A stretch of 64,000 bases of DNA from Fremontodendron californicum (GCA_030761205.1 JAULJL010000021.1:12195160-12259159), one strand, 5' to 3'. Positions 44,812 through 56,112 are shown, numbered from the stretch's first letter. The notes: generated from the letters alone by a model not told the origin. A program made the numbers and translations.

Positions 44812-47637
44812 ATGGCTTCACTATTGAGGTTACAAGAAAATCACATCTCGGAGTTTATATTTAACGAGGTAAGTAAATTGTTATATTATTATTGTTTTTA
44901 AATAATATAATTATTTTTTATATTATTATTGTTTTTTATATTATTATTGTTTTTTATATTATTATTGTTTTTTATATTATTATTGTTTTGTATATTATTA
45001 TTGTTTTTTATATTATTATATTATTATTGTTTTTTATATTATTATTATTTTGTATATTATTATTGTGTTATATTATATTATATTATTATTGTTTATATTA
45101 TTATTGTTTTTTATATTATTATTGTTTTATATTATATTATATATTATTGTTTTATATATTATTATTGTTTTATATTATATTATATTATTATTGTTTTATA
45201 TTATATTATATTATTATTGTTTTTTATATTATTATTGTTTTATATTATATTATATTATTATTGTTTTTTATATTATTATTGTTTTATATTATATTATTAT
45301 TGTTTTTTATATTATTATTGTTTTATATTATATTATTATAGTTTTTTATATTATTATTGTTTTATATTATATTATAGTATTATTCTTTATATTATATTAT
45401 ATTATTATTGTTTTTTTATACGAAATTATTGTTTTATATTATATTATTATTGTTTATATTATATTATATTATATTATTATTGTTTTATATTATATTATAT
45501 TATTATTGTTTATATTATATTATATTATATTATATTATTATTGTTTTATGTTATATTATATTATTATTGTTTATATTATATTATATTATATTATTATTTT
45601 GTTATTTTATAATTTTATTTATTACTTTTTAATTGTTATAGTTTTATAATATATTAATTGTTATTATTATAACAGGAAACTCGTCGCGTATTACGTTCGA
45701 GGAAATTTACATTGGAGGACCTACATCCTTATATTATCGACCACTTAAGAAGAGCTGGATTTTATCACGCAAGTCAAATTCGACGACTTGTGATACAACC
45801 CGATTTAATCTCTGCGTTGGTCGAACGATGGAGACCCGAGACGCACACTTTTCATTTTCCATGTGGTGAATGCACGGTCAGTCTCGAAGATGTTGCGCTG
45901 CAACTTGGACTTCCGATCCATGGCGATGCAGTTACAGGCGGAAGCCTGCTAGATTGGAATGAACTGTGTGAAGATCTATTGGGTGAGGTACCTCCAGAAG
46001 ACGTCGTATCTGGCTCAACGGTGAGACTGACTTGGTTGAAAACGTTTCAAAATCTGCCATTACATGCAACCGAACAACAAATACAATATGCTGCTAGAGC
46101 ATATATTTTACGTTTGATTGGAGGATTACTGATGCCTGACAAATCGAGCAGTCGGGTACATTTAATGTATCTTCCATTGCTACGTGATTTAGAGGAAGCA
46201 GCAAATTATAGTTGGGGTTCTGCGTGTTTGGCAGTTTTGTATAGAGAACTTTGCCGAGCTACAGTTCCAAAAAACCATGACATAGGTGGATGTCTAGTGC
46301 TTCTACAATCATGGGCTTGGTATCGGCTACCATTTCTTGCTCCGCGCGTGGATATTTCGGCTGTATACCCCCTTGCAAGCAGGTAATAATCTTTACTATT
46401 TTATTAATTTTGTACGAAATTGTATTTTTATAGGTCATTAAGATATTATATGCATTTTAATAGGTGGAGTAGGAGTACGGGTAGAGATTTTACAGAGACT
46501 TTGAGCGATCTTGCAAGTATAAGACTACGACTAGATCGACTAGGATATGATAAGGTAAATATTTCTATTGTTACATTGAAGTTTTTTTTTTTTTATTTAA
46601 TCCATATGAAACTAATAATTTGTAATAATTATTCGCAGTTTCTGTGGATGCCATATTCCTCGAGTGAAATTATGGCATGCCTCCCATCGGATGCCTACAA
46701 TAATTTCAATATATGGAAAGCAAACACAGCATTGATATGCTTTTCATATGTAGAGTGGCACCAAACTGACCGGGTGTTGCGACAATTTGGGATGCAACAA
46801 CCAATTCCTGCAGCCCCGATGAACCTTGATAAGCTTCACAAGGTCGACATGCGTGGTCGTAATGATGAATTCTGGCCTGCGAAGCATGAACATTGGATCC
46901 AATGGTGGAACATACGTTTTCAACGAATTCCGACAGGTTACCCGATTGTTGGTAATAATTTCAACCCATCTGCTGATTACATAAGATGGTATAGAAATGA
47001 AGGTCGGCCTTTCGTTTGTCCACCGTCGATGCACGAGGATGTTAGGAGTATGCCATTTACCGGACAAACTTCAGCTCCAGTCCCTCCTACACAGGATATG
47101 GATGCTCCTAGACCTCGCCGACAATGTGGGCGAAGGCGTCAACCGACCTCATCGGAGTTCACAGCACCGAGGATGTCATTTGATCATCCTGAACCTGAAC
47201 GGGATCATGGAGTACCATCCAGCCATCGTTATTCCGTAAGTCACCCCGGATATGACGTTGATGAGTGTTACCGACCATCACCGCCAAGAACGAGGTTAGA
47301 TGACCAGCTCCCCTTCCTAAGTCCAAGTTCAGCATATTTAACATCCATGTATCAGTTTGGAACCCCTTCGTCAGCATTTGATGCTACATCATTTATGGGT
47401 GCATCTAGTAGTCAGGTTCCCGTTATGGGTGAACTAGGTGTTGGCTCATCCAGCAGTGGGTTTCAAATTTTTGATACGGATGAAACGACTGATGACATAC
47501 AACCGGAACCAGTGGCGGTTATAGCAAGAGGTCGTGGTGGACCGCGAATACGTGCCACTGACGAGGTTGAACGACGGGTGCAACCACCACGCACTAGAAG
47601 AACTCGACACTGTTGCTCTACACCACGCAATAATTAG
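44812..47637 (+). CDS. Plant mobile domain protein (MAIN-like / PP7-long-form-like), four exons
   Basis: Proposed exons: 44812-44868, 45676-46382, 46464-46554, 46639-47637 (1854 bp, 617 residues). All introns are GT-AG: GAG/GTAAGT with AACAG/G, GCAG/GTAATA with AATAG/G, AAG/GTAAAT with CGCAG/T. Phases join without a stop. Exon 1 starts MASLLRLQENHIS, as related cotton-type proteins do. The PMD spans about residues 30-400: ALVERWRPETHTFHFPCGEC, VALQLGLPIHGDAVTGG, AARAYILRLIGGLLMPDKSS, LLQSWAWYRLPFLAPRV, then FLWMPYSSSEIMACLPSD and DRVLRQFGMQQPIPAAP. The C-terminal 200 residues are Pro/Arg/Ser-rich and low complexity, ending in basic RTRR. The related Arabidopsis MAIN and MAIL1 are nuclear and act with a PP7-like phosphatase in silencing; here the role is inferred only. 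The only gene of the Mutator-like element; no break seen. Confidence 0.85.
44869..45675 (+). other. Intron 1 of the PMD gene, filled by a TTATTATTG array
   Basis: The 807-bp intron (GTAAGT...AACAG) consists almost entirely of TTATTATTGTTTTTTATA-type words with TTATATTATATTATA variants from 44880 to 45610. The hydrophobic Tyr/Ile/Leu/Phe open frames in all plus frames here (for example 44892-45341) are products of this array, not proteins. Confidence 0.85.
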
Positions 47638-48296
47638 AATAATTGTAATGTGTTTTAAATTTCTAATATAAATTTATATGTTTTGCATTTCATGTAATTT
47701 GTTCGGAAATTAATTGTTATATTTTATTTTAATTTATATCTTAATGTTGTTATTTAATTTTAATATAATAATCCAAATTACATGATAAGTTGCTTTTCTT
47801 TTTTTCATTTTAATTTAATTTTCTTTTTAAATTTTAATAAGAAAAAAAAAATTAATCAGAAATTAAATTAAAATTTTTTTATCAAATATCCAGTTTTAAA
47901 CTGTAACAATCTATATTATTATTAAAAACAATGATTAAATTGATGTCACGAGTTAATCGAATACCAACTCAAAAAAACTAATCAAATTAAAAAAATTATT
48001 TTACGATACCAACTTAAAAATAACTTCTTTATTTAAAAAAGTGACTCGATAAATTTCTTTAAAAAAAATTTTATTTACATTTTACATCATTAAATTATTT
48101 TTGATATAAATTAAATTTTCTTTTTTATAATATTACAAAATTATAAAAAATAAAATTTTTGATATAAAAATTTAATAAAAAATATAATCTTCTTTTTAAA
48201 TTTTAATAAGAAATATATTTTTATTTTTTATAAAATTGTAATAATAAATTAAATTACATTTTTAATATATATTTTTAAAAAATAAATAACCAAACC
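47638..48296. other. 3' region of the PMD gene, AT-rich
   Basis: Non-coding DNA between the stop codon and the right inverted repeat. No clean AATAAA follows the stop; CTAATATAAATTTATA at 47663 is the nearest AT-rich candidate. Runs of A and T throughout. Confidence 0.5.
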
Positions 48297-48752
48297 TATA
48301 AAAAAAATATTTTAATTTAATTTATAATTTTTAAAAATAAATTTATCAAATTAAAATAAAATTTTGTTTTAATATAATTTTTGTTTATTAATTAAAAAAA
48401 TATATATATATATATATATACATGAAGGGAAATCGCCACCCCCCATGGCGATTTCCCTTCATGGTTTTAGCAAATTTTGCTAAAATTACCAAGGGAAATC
48501 GCCATGGGGGGTGGCGATTTCCCTTGGTATTTTTTTGCAAATTTGCAAAAAACACCAAAGGAAATCGCCATCCCCCATGGCGATTTCCCTTGGTGTTTTT
48601 TGCAAATTTGCAAAAAAACACGCTGGGAAATCGCCATGGGGATGTCGATTTCCCAGCTAGAAAAAAAAAGATCCGTATTTTGGGAAATAATCAAAAAGCA
48701 ACGGTAATTTGGTAAATTTTTTTTTTTTTGGCTATATTGTAATAAAAAAGCA
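48297..48752 (-). repeat. Right terminal inverted repeat with four palindromes
   Basis: Inverted copy of 44099-44463. Palindromes lie at 48421-48463, 48488-48528, 48552-48596 and 48622-48657. The third (ACACCAAAGGAAATCGCC...) has no partner in the left repeat, and this side also has about 20 extra bases (AAAATACGGATCT region) near 48660-48680. A (TA)n run at 48402-48421 borders the inner AT-rich part. Confidence 0.9.
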
Positions 48753-48762
48753 TTCACTTCTT

Positions 48763-49092
48763 AGTTTTGTCTGGTGTTAATTGTTGATTATTTTTTTGTT
48801 ATTTATTTTCTTTTCAAAGCAAAAAACAAAGAACAAGACATTGTTTTTTTATCATTATATTAAAAAAATTAATATTTAAATACAAAAAAAGAAATTGTAT
48901 ATGAAACGAGTTCGAACTCGAGTATGTAAATCGAGTAAACGAGCTTAATCGAGTCGAGCTCGAATTGTTTAATTTTATCTCGAGCCGAGCTGGAGCTTAA
49001 AAAATAGTATTCGATCGAACTCAAGCTAAGTTTCGAGTAGCGAATTTCGAGTCGAGCTCGAGCTTTTCACTATTCAGACTCGGCTCGATTAC
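48763..49092. other. Right flank with a GAGCTCGAG-rich MITE-like block
   Basis: 48903-49090 is rich in CGAGTCGAGCTCGA words in both orientations (ACGAGTTCGAACTCGAG at the left, CTCGGCTCGATTACAGTCC at the right). It looks like a short inverted-repeat element; ends and target duplication are not clear. Confidence 0.45.
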
Positions 49093-49850
49093 AGTCCTAC
49101 TCATAATAGCATTATTAAAAATGATTCAAGCTATCAGATAAAAATTACATTTCTAAATAAATCCCATGAATCTGCTGTCCTTTTTTTAAACATCACATAA
49201 AAACATTAAAAATTTTATTTAAGTAAATTGTAATTTATTAAAAATTTATTTGTCAAAAATAATTTTTGAAAACATTATATTATTATGTAAATTTTAATAT
49301 ATGTGAATATAATATAATTATATTTCGTTAATAACGATAATTCTATTAATAATGATAGTTTCGGTAATAAATTAAAAATTAAATATATTAAAAGTGATTA
49401 TTCATAAATTATATAATTAATATCATTAACATACTTGTAGGCATAATTGATATATTTTTATTAATAATTAATGTGTTTATATTGATATTCTATTTTAAAA
49501 TATATATATTAATGTTTATGTTCATATTTTTTTAAAAGGACTATATATAAGTATATTATATTTGTAACATTGTATATAACGTCTATACGATTTAAAATCA
49601 TGTTCATTATATTAATATTCTAATAATTAATATTAATTTATTTTTTTATTCATATTAATTATATTATTGTTGATATTATTTTTTATTTATTCATTATTTT
49701 TTCAATAAAATTATTATTTTATTTACTTACATAATCAAAGTTAATAGAAATTTTTTTTTTAAATATCACTTATAAATTTTCTAAAAAAATTTAAATTTTT
49801 TTTTCAAATAACTATTTTTATTATTTTTATCATTTATTTTTTTCTCCCCT
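49093..49850 (+). repeat. Dispersed 0.75-kb AT-rich repeat, copy 2
   Basis: Same orientation and order of landmarks as 20077-20840. Contains TATCAGATAAAAAT, TACTTGTAGGCATAATTGAT and TTACATAATCAAAGTTAATA. Confidence 0.75.
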
Positions 49851-51070
49851 TTTTCCTTTCTCATTTCCTTTCCTTCCATCTTTCTTTTCTTTCTCTTTTC
49901 CTGCTTTCGCCGTCAAAATCACAATGAAAAAAAAGGAACTACTTTAATAAAATGATAATAATGACTTTAATTTAATTAAGTGACCCTTTTAACCTCAAAA
50001 ACATAAGTGCATAGACAAAACTAAACCGGCTCATGGATCAACCCAGGCCGCGGCCCATAAATTTTCTATTTCCCTTGTCCAAGTCCAATCCTGGGCAAGC
50101 TCGATGTGAAAAAACCTCTACCTAGGTTCGGCCCAATATGGGTCGAGCTGGCTACCCGACTCTTAAGCAAGTCTAGACAAAACCAACCCAAATCTTAAAT
50201 TGTTTATCTAAATTAACCCTCAAACACTAATTTAAGACCAAGCTTAGTTGTCTTAAAACTAATGTCCCCAAATTCTAAATTAAGCAATCCCATGAGTTGG
50301 GGATAACTTTAATATTGTGTTATTGATGATTCCAGACAAAAGGTAATCTAAATTACATGTAGACATGATAAGTTAATAATACATTATCTCAATCTCAATT
50401 TATTTATTTATTTATTTTGTATTTGATGTTATCAAGGATTAAACTTTGATCACTAAAATTAAGAATCTAACATTCTATCAATGGACCATAGTTGTTGGCA
50501 TCTAAATTTTTCTATAGTTGTTGTCATCTAAATTTTCATATGCTTTCTTGATTATCAGATTATTCATTTGTAAATAATTTTTCCCCAATGGATTATAATT
50601 AGACATGTCCATGGGTCAGGTAAGGTTTGAGCTAGGCCTAAGCCCCATATTAACAAAGCTTATGTCTGTTTAGGCTTGGTCTGACTCGAAATATGGACAA
50701 AAAATTTTGCCAAACCCAACTTGACATGTAAAAACACTATCTAAGCTCACACATGCCACAAATTTGTATCGATCCCTCTAAAAAAAAGGATCGATCTCTC
50801 TTAGAAATGATCGATCCCTCTTAAAAAAGGCTTGATCCCTCTTAAAAATATCGATCCTTCGTAAAAATTTATATTACCAATAGTAGAATAAGTCAGGCTA
50901 GGTCGAGCTTGGAAAACATGACATGCTCAAGGTCCGACCCATTTTTTTAAATATGCCTCATTTTTTTGCTCAAGTCTGTTTTTCGAGCCCAATATTTCTG
51001 TCCAAATCTTTTTAAATATTGGACGGGCCTTTGAGTTTGGACGACTAACCCAATCTTGGACAAAGCTAGT
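49851..51070. other. Decayed GC-rich MITE pieces, no gene
   Basis: 49990-50175 ends GGCTACCCGACTCTTAAGCA and AGTCTAGAC, an inverted, diverged arm of the hAT-like MITE family. 50605-51065 begins AGACATGTCCATGGGTCAGG and ends in a diverged partner (ACTAACCCAATCTTGGACAAA), likely another decayed copy with an internal tandem array at 50769. Confidence 0.4.
50769..50868 (+). repeat. Short tandem repeat GATCGATCCCTCTTAAAAAA
   Basis: Five imperfect units of about 18-28 bases with the core ATCGATCCCTCT inside a decayed MITE. Confidence 0.75.
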
Positions 51071-52529
51071 TATTATATAACTGAGTTCATACTTAAGGTG
51101 TCTATAAGCAATATTTGATGCATAAAAATTAGCTACAGCTGTAAGCTTAAGTTTTCACTTCATTAATTAGTTATTCAAGTAATTTACTCAAAGTTTAGGT
51201 GTTATCTTTCATTATTCTAGGCCATCAACATCAACCCATTATCATTTTAAGGATATATGACTGTTTTAAACAAAGTGTGAATCCAATCCAATTGATGATG
51301 AAGAAGAGAATCTTAAAATCTTTTGAAAGAGTTGGTAAATCAAAATAAAACATAATAACTTCTAATCCAAGACTACACGTAAACATAATGCTTGCCACTA
51401 AACCTTGGTCTTTCATAATGCCTTCCACTAAATCTTTAGGCATCAACATCATCTTCAATTCAAACTAAACTATAATTCTATCTCTTATTAATCAATGTGT
51501 TCAATATATGCATTGTCCATCTCATCCCAATTAGAGGGCAACATAGAAACCACTTCTAAACATTGTAGAAACCACTTCTAAACATTGTTGATAAATGTCA
51601 TTAGATTATCAAACAATCTAGATAAAAGATTTAAAAGAAAAGTGAGAGACACTAAATAGCTTAACTTCTTTTATATCAAAACATATTGTAAACTTGCACT
51701 TGGATGCATGGTGAAAGTTCGTCTCATCGTGTTATAACAATTGTTTTGTCACTGAACCCTTGAAGATTTAGAGCCAAAATGACAGGATGATCTAAATGAA
51801 CCGTAGTCTCTACCATACTACAGTGAGTTGTCCAACTATTTTTTACCTTAAAAATTTAGATCAATTATGACATGTAAAAAGTAAAAAAATAAAATTGATA
51901 CTCCAAAATTGAACAATCTAGACATCTCAATCTATATAGAGATATGTACCTATTCTTTATGGAAAAATTAGTTTAAGTGCTTAGTAGCTGTAATTCATTC
52001 AAAGAATAGTCTGAAATCGACTTTAATCCCCCATTGTATTTGGGTCAATGAGTGTGACGGAAAATTTGGAATTTAAATCAGTTGATTCGTGCAATTATTT
52101 TTAAGAAATGATATTTGACAAATTCAAAATTTAGCATCTGTATCTCTTTTTGTATATTTTTTTTTTTTAAATGTGTGATGGGTAGAATGCCATGATTGAA
52201 AGCAGAATGGCAAGCAAGCATGCCAAGAGAACTAGGGCATATTGGTAGCCAAGCAAAGTAGAAAGCAAAAATGCCAGATGTCAATCAAAACGTATATTTT
52301 AAGAAAGCAGAAACAATCCCACTACAAATTCTAAGATAAGGGGAAATTGGGTCGGTGAGTTAGTGGGTATATATCTTTGTGACCTTTGATTTTTAGGTCT
52401 TCCAAAAGTATTATGTGTCGAAATGACTAACACCATTCTTTATCCACGTAGGGCTACAAGGTCTTGAGAAATTCCCTTTTCAGTATGGGTTTTTTCTTTA
52501 ATTGGATTAAAATATTATTTGAAGTTTTG
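51071..52529. other. Intergenic DNA, nothing recognised
   Basis: Low-complexity and AT-rich, short frames only. AACATTGTAGAAACCACTTCTA is tandemly duplicated near 51545-51585. No promoter, gene or transposon end identified. Confidence 0.4.
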
Positions 52530-53013
52530 CCCAGAATATATATATATATATAAAACGAGATTTATTTATATTATTGTAAAATTAATTTAGTTTTATATAT
52601 TTTTTATATGATTTATATTTGATTAATTTGATCGTTATTTTTCTTGCTCTATTCACGTAGATCGTATACTTCAAATTTCGAGTAAATTAAAAATATCTAA
52701 TTATTTATTCAATAAAAAAAATTCAATAGTTAAATATATATATATATATAAGATGATATCGATATCAGATAGATATCGATATCAGATCAATTCAAAATTT
52801 ATGTGCATTACGAGTGCGATTATATTACTAAATTCAGTGATAGTTTGTTAAAATATCAATCATATACAAAATTATAAAAATATATAAAATTAATTAGTTT
52901 TACACTAATATAAGTCGATTCTTTATATATATATATATATATAAATACATACATACATACATTCTAATGATGAAAGGATAACTCTCCCATTTACAACCGA
53001 GAGACCAAAGTTT

Positions 53014-53058
<45 letters not shown>
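52530..53058. repeat. Cluster of (TA)n microsatellites
   Basis: (TA)n runs at about 52538-52552, 52736-52751, 52925-52943 and 53019-53055, with an ATACATAC run at 52945-52961 and a short GATATCGATATCAGATAGAT repeat at 52755-52788. Confidence 0.8.
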
Positions 53059-53292
53059 TTCTAGAATTGCCATGTGTTTATCATTTGGTTTTGACTTTTA
53101 AACATGTTTTAGTGGCCATTATATTCATTTATTTATCAAGATTATACTTGATCATTTACAGTTATTAGAGCATAATTGATGAGGTTGAAAAAGAATTGAA
53201 ATTGCATTGTATATTAGTTTATTATTATAAGTGGCACGACCATGACAACTTTAAATTACTGGACAAATAAATTAATGTATAGACGTAAAATG
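53059..53292. other. Intergenic DNA
   Basis: Nothing recognised. Ends with GTAAAATG (53285-53292), the left target duplication of the MITE that follows. Confidence 0.4.
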
Positions 53293-53561
53293 TAGACCTA
53301 CTCAAGGACCGAGCAGTCCGTTCGGTCCGGCAGACCCGATCTGTATTAGATCGAGTTTGGATAGATATTTTAGTGATCCGGCCCGGCCCGATCCGGATCA
53401 CTGTTCATATAATAAAAAAATATTATTTTTTTAAATTTAATTATAAAAATAAAAAAATAATAATTTTTTAATATATATATGAACAGTAAATATGGGTCGA
53501 CGGGCCGGGCCTACGTGAGAAAAAAAAAATCGGACCGCGGCCCGAACCATAAACAGGTCTA
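53293..53561. mobile_element. hAT-like MITE, copy 2
   Basis: A 269-bp element with TAGACCTACTCAAGGACCGA at the left and, inverted, TAGACCTGTTTATGGTTCGG at the right. Flanked by GTAAAATG and GTAAACTG (53562-53569): 8-bp duplication, 7 of 8 identical. Same family as 16590 and 54288. Confidence 0.8.
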
Positions 53562-53993
53562 GTAAACTGTGCCTTATTACTATTTAGAGGAAATTACATA
53601 TTTGATCCTCTAACTTTTTATATTTTTTATTTTCGTAATTAATCCGACTTTGAAAAATAATATTTTAGTCATTAACATTTATAAATACTATTGTTTTGGT
53701 TGTTCAATCGTTAAAAAGAAAAGAAATTTCTCACCTTATATTTCCGGTCATCGTGTATTGTTAGGTTTCATTATGAATTTCTAGTTGATATGATGACATG
53801 TATCAAGTGAGAAATTTGTAAGTTGAGTGACCAAATTGCAATACTTATAATAATCAAATAATTATTTTTTTAACTAGATAACCAAAGTAAAAATATTGAA
53901 ATATTGAGTGATAAAATTGTAATTTACTCTATTATGTACAATAAAAAAAAGATCATGTTTTTTTTTTTACAATTTTATGGTCTCTTCTCTTAT
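53562..53993. other. Intergenic DNA between MITEs
   Basis: Nothing recognised beyond a T-rich run near 53958-53969. Confidence 0.4.
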
Positions 53994-54207
53994 TAGATCT
54001 GACAATCCGTGTATTCATATCGTGTTCGTATATTTTCACGTGTTATAAATTTTGATATATTAATAATTTGTGTTATATAGATTTTGACACGTTCGTGTAT
54101 TCATGTTGTGTTCGTGTTATTTTTTCATGTCGTGTCGTGTTTTCATTATTTTTTTTATCTCGTATTCATGTCGTGTAATCGTATCGTGTCCAAAGTTGTC
54201 AGGTCTA
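53994..54207. mobile_element. CACGAC-family MITE with short terminal inverted repeats
   Basis: TAGATCTGACAA at the left and TTGTCAGGTCTA at the right form 12-bp inverted ends (one mismatch). The interior is built of CGTGT(C/T)GTG words and contains TTTTGACACGTTCGTGTATT, the inverse of the repeats at 18445 and 19116. No clear target duplication. Confidence 0.6.
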
Positions 54208-54287
54208 CTTACCATCTAGCCTATATATTAAGAGAAATAATAAATATAAAAAAAAGGCAAATCTAAGAGGTTAGAATGAGTTATGAA

Positions 54288-54606
54288 TAGACCTGTCCAC
54301 GGACCGGGTAGCCCGTCTGACCCGGTAGGCCCGGCCCGTATTGGACTGGGCTTGGACAAGGTATTTTGTAATTCCGGCCAGCCCAGCCCGAATTAAAATT
54401 TATTAAATAAAAAATATTTTTTATTTAAATTTAATTATAAAATATATATGTATATATTTTAATATAAAAATAAAATTAATTTTTTAATATTTTTGAGTGA
54501 CGGGCTTATACGGGCCGGTCCGGGCCCGATCCGAATGGGTTTTGGCAAAGGAAAAATAATTTTTCCTAACTGCGGCCCGACTCGACCCGGTCCATGGACA
54601 GGTCTA
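54288..54606. mobile_element. hAT-like MITE, copy 3
   Basis: A 319-bp element with TAGACCTGTCCACGGACCGG / CCGGTCCATGGACAGGTCTA ends, flanked by GTTATGAA (54280-54287) and GTTATGAG (54607-54614): 8-bp duplication, 7 of 8 identical. GC-rich arms, AT-rich centre, no coding capacity. Confidence 0.85.
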
Positions 54607-55650
54607 GTTATGAGTATAACTAGCTAGAAACATAATAAACGATCTTAAAATTTAATGGTAAAATCATATCCTGATCTGCCATTTTGAGCAGGGGACTATT
54701 CTTAAATTGAAATTGTGGACCCAAATTACACAACTTAATTATCTACTAATCCAAGTTCACATTGTATTATTATAATCAATTATTCGATTGTTATCATAAG
54801 TAAGGATTTGTGGTATATGGGACATCCATGCACTCATGATTCAACTGAAGTCAGCATTGAAATATGAACATAGAACAGAGAAGGAGGAAAAAATATATGA
54901 AATATTACTTAGAGTTTGCAAAATGAACCGATCCCGAATATTATTTCAAAATTTTCAAATAATTTCGAATTCGAACCCACTCAAATTAGATTTTAAAAAT
55001 AAACCAAAGATCCGAATTCGAAATGGTCTGAACTTAAAAAAATTTAAACCTAAAATAACATGAATTCAAAAAATTCAATCTAGAACTCGAGCCAAACTCA
55101 AAAAACTTGTTAAAATGATTATATCCTCAAAAAATCTAAAACATGATCTAATTAACCTAAACCCAAACTTGATCCAAACTCGAAAGACACGAATTCAAAA
55201 AAAATCCAAATTAAAAGAACTTAAATTCGAAAAGATTCAAATCCGAAATAAATCGAATTCAAAAATATTTGAACCTAAAATATACGAACTTAACCTGCAC
55301 AGTTAGTACTATCCATGAATCGGGTCGCGGTCCGAAATTTTTTTATTTTCCTTACCCAGACTGGAAGCCCATATACTAAAATATTTTTATAATATTTATA
55401 TTAAATAATATTAAAAACTAAAAAAAAATTATATTTTTATATTTTTATTATTAAATTTAAATAAAAAATATTTTTTATTAATAAACAGTAATTCGAGTCG
55501 GGCCAGACCGATCCAAATTAAGAAAATCTCTATTCAAGCTCGAGCCTTGGACAAATCTATGCACAACCTACCCAATCGACACCTCTAATATAAATACCCC
55601 GTCCGACCCTTGAATAAGTCTATGCACGACCTACCCCATCAACACCTTTA
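54607..55650. other. Intergenic DNA with AATTCGAA-type simple repeats and a MITE remnant
   Basis: 54900-55290 is full of AAATTCGAA, AAACTCGAA and GAATTCAAAA words, which give a Lys/Asn/Ile-rich chance frame at 54836-55063. 55310-55560 has GGGTCGCGGTCCG at one side and CGAGTCGGGCCAGACCGATCC at the other, probably a decayed copy of the hAT-like MITE. Confidence 0.4.
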
Positions 55651-55653
55651 GTA

Positions 55654-56112
55654 CACTACGCCAAATTTGACATATAACAGCATTTTGAAATGTTGTGAAA
55701 ACTAAAAAAACTGTTGTTGTAAGATAAGACAGTATTTATTCATGTGTTGTTTATGTGGCCGCAGTCTTATGTCTTTAGTAGCATTTTTACATATGTATAA
55801 TAACACTTATCAAAATGCTGCTATTTCTACTTTATAACAGCTTTTCATGACTTTTGCATGCATTTTTCATTTGCTGCAAAAGATCTCAATGATAGCAATT
55901 ATAAGTACTACTAAAAGTATTTTTATATAATAACATTTATAACAGCACATGTCAAATGTTTCTAAAAAATTTAAAAATGGTGTAATTATTGGTCATTATA
56001 ATATCTAACAGCAGTATGCAAAATGCTGCCAAAATGTTACTTTTGCTATTTTTAACAACATTTAAGAAATGCTATAAAAAAAATACTGTCTAAAACTAAT
56101 TTTGGCATAGTG
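55654..56112. mobile_element. CACTA-type MITE
   Basis: A 459-bp element starting CACTACGCCAAATTTG and ending AATTTTGGCATAGTG, flanked on both sides by GTA (55651-55653 and 56113-56115). CACTA ends with a 3-bp duplication define the superfamily. The interior repeats AACAGCATTT/ATGCTGC words and has no open frame. Confidence 0.85.

Larger units (their letters stand above)
44089..48762 (+). mobile_element. Mutator-like element carrying a plant mobile domain gene
   Basis: The element spans 44099-48752, bordered by the 10-bp direct repeat TTCACTTCTT at 44089-44098 and 48753-48762. Its ends are long inverted repeats (about 365 bp left, 455 bp right) whose outermost bases are GGCTTTTTTATTACAATATA and, inverted, TGCTTTTTTATTACAATATA. 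Long inverted repeats plus a 9-10-bp duplication point to the Mutator (MULE) superfamily. The only gene inside is the PMD protein at 44812-47637. No MURA-type transposase or SWIM zinc finger is visible. PMD proteins are known both as host genes (MAIN/MAIL family) and in transposons. Whether this one is cargo or helps mobility is open. Confidence 0.85.

Noticed and set aside
44892..45649. Several long overlapping open frames with repeated FYIIIVF / YYYCFILYY peptides
   Set aside because: All come from the TTATTATTGTTTT array in intron 1 of the PMD gene. They occur in every plus frame and have no start context or homology.
48388..48757. Frames with repeated KGNRHPPWRFPLVFFANLQK peptides in the right inverted repeat
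   Set aside because: Produced by the palindromes (GGGAAATCGCCA...) in both strands. The same peptides appear in the left inverted repeat.
54836..55306. Lys/Asn/Ile-rich plus-strand frames
   Set aside because: Come from AATTCGAAA-type simple repeats in AT-rich DNA.
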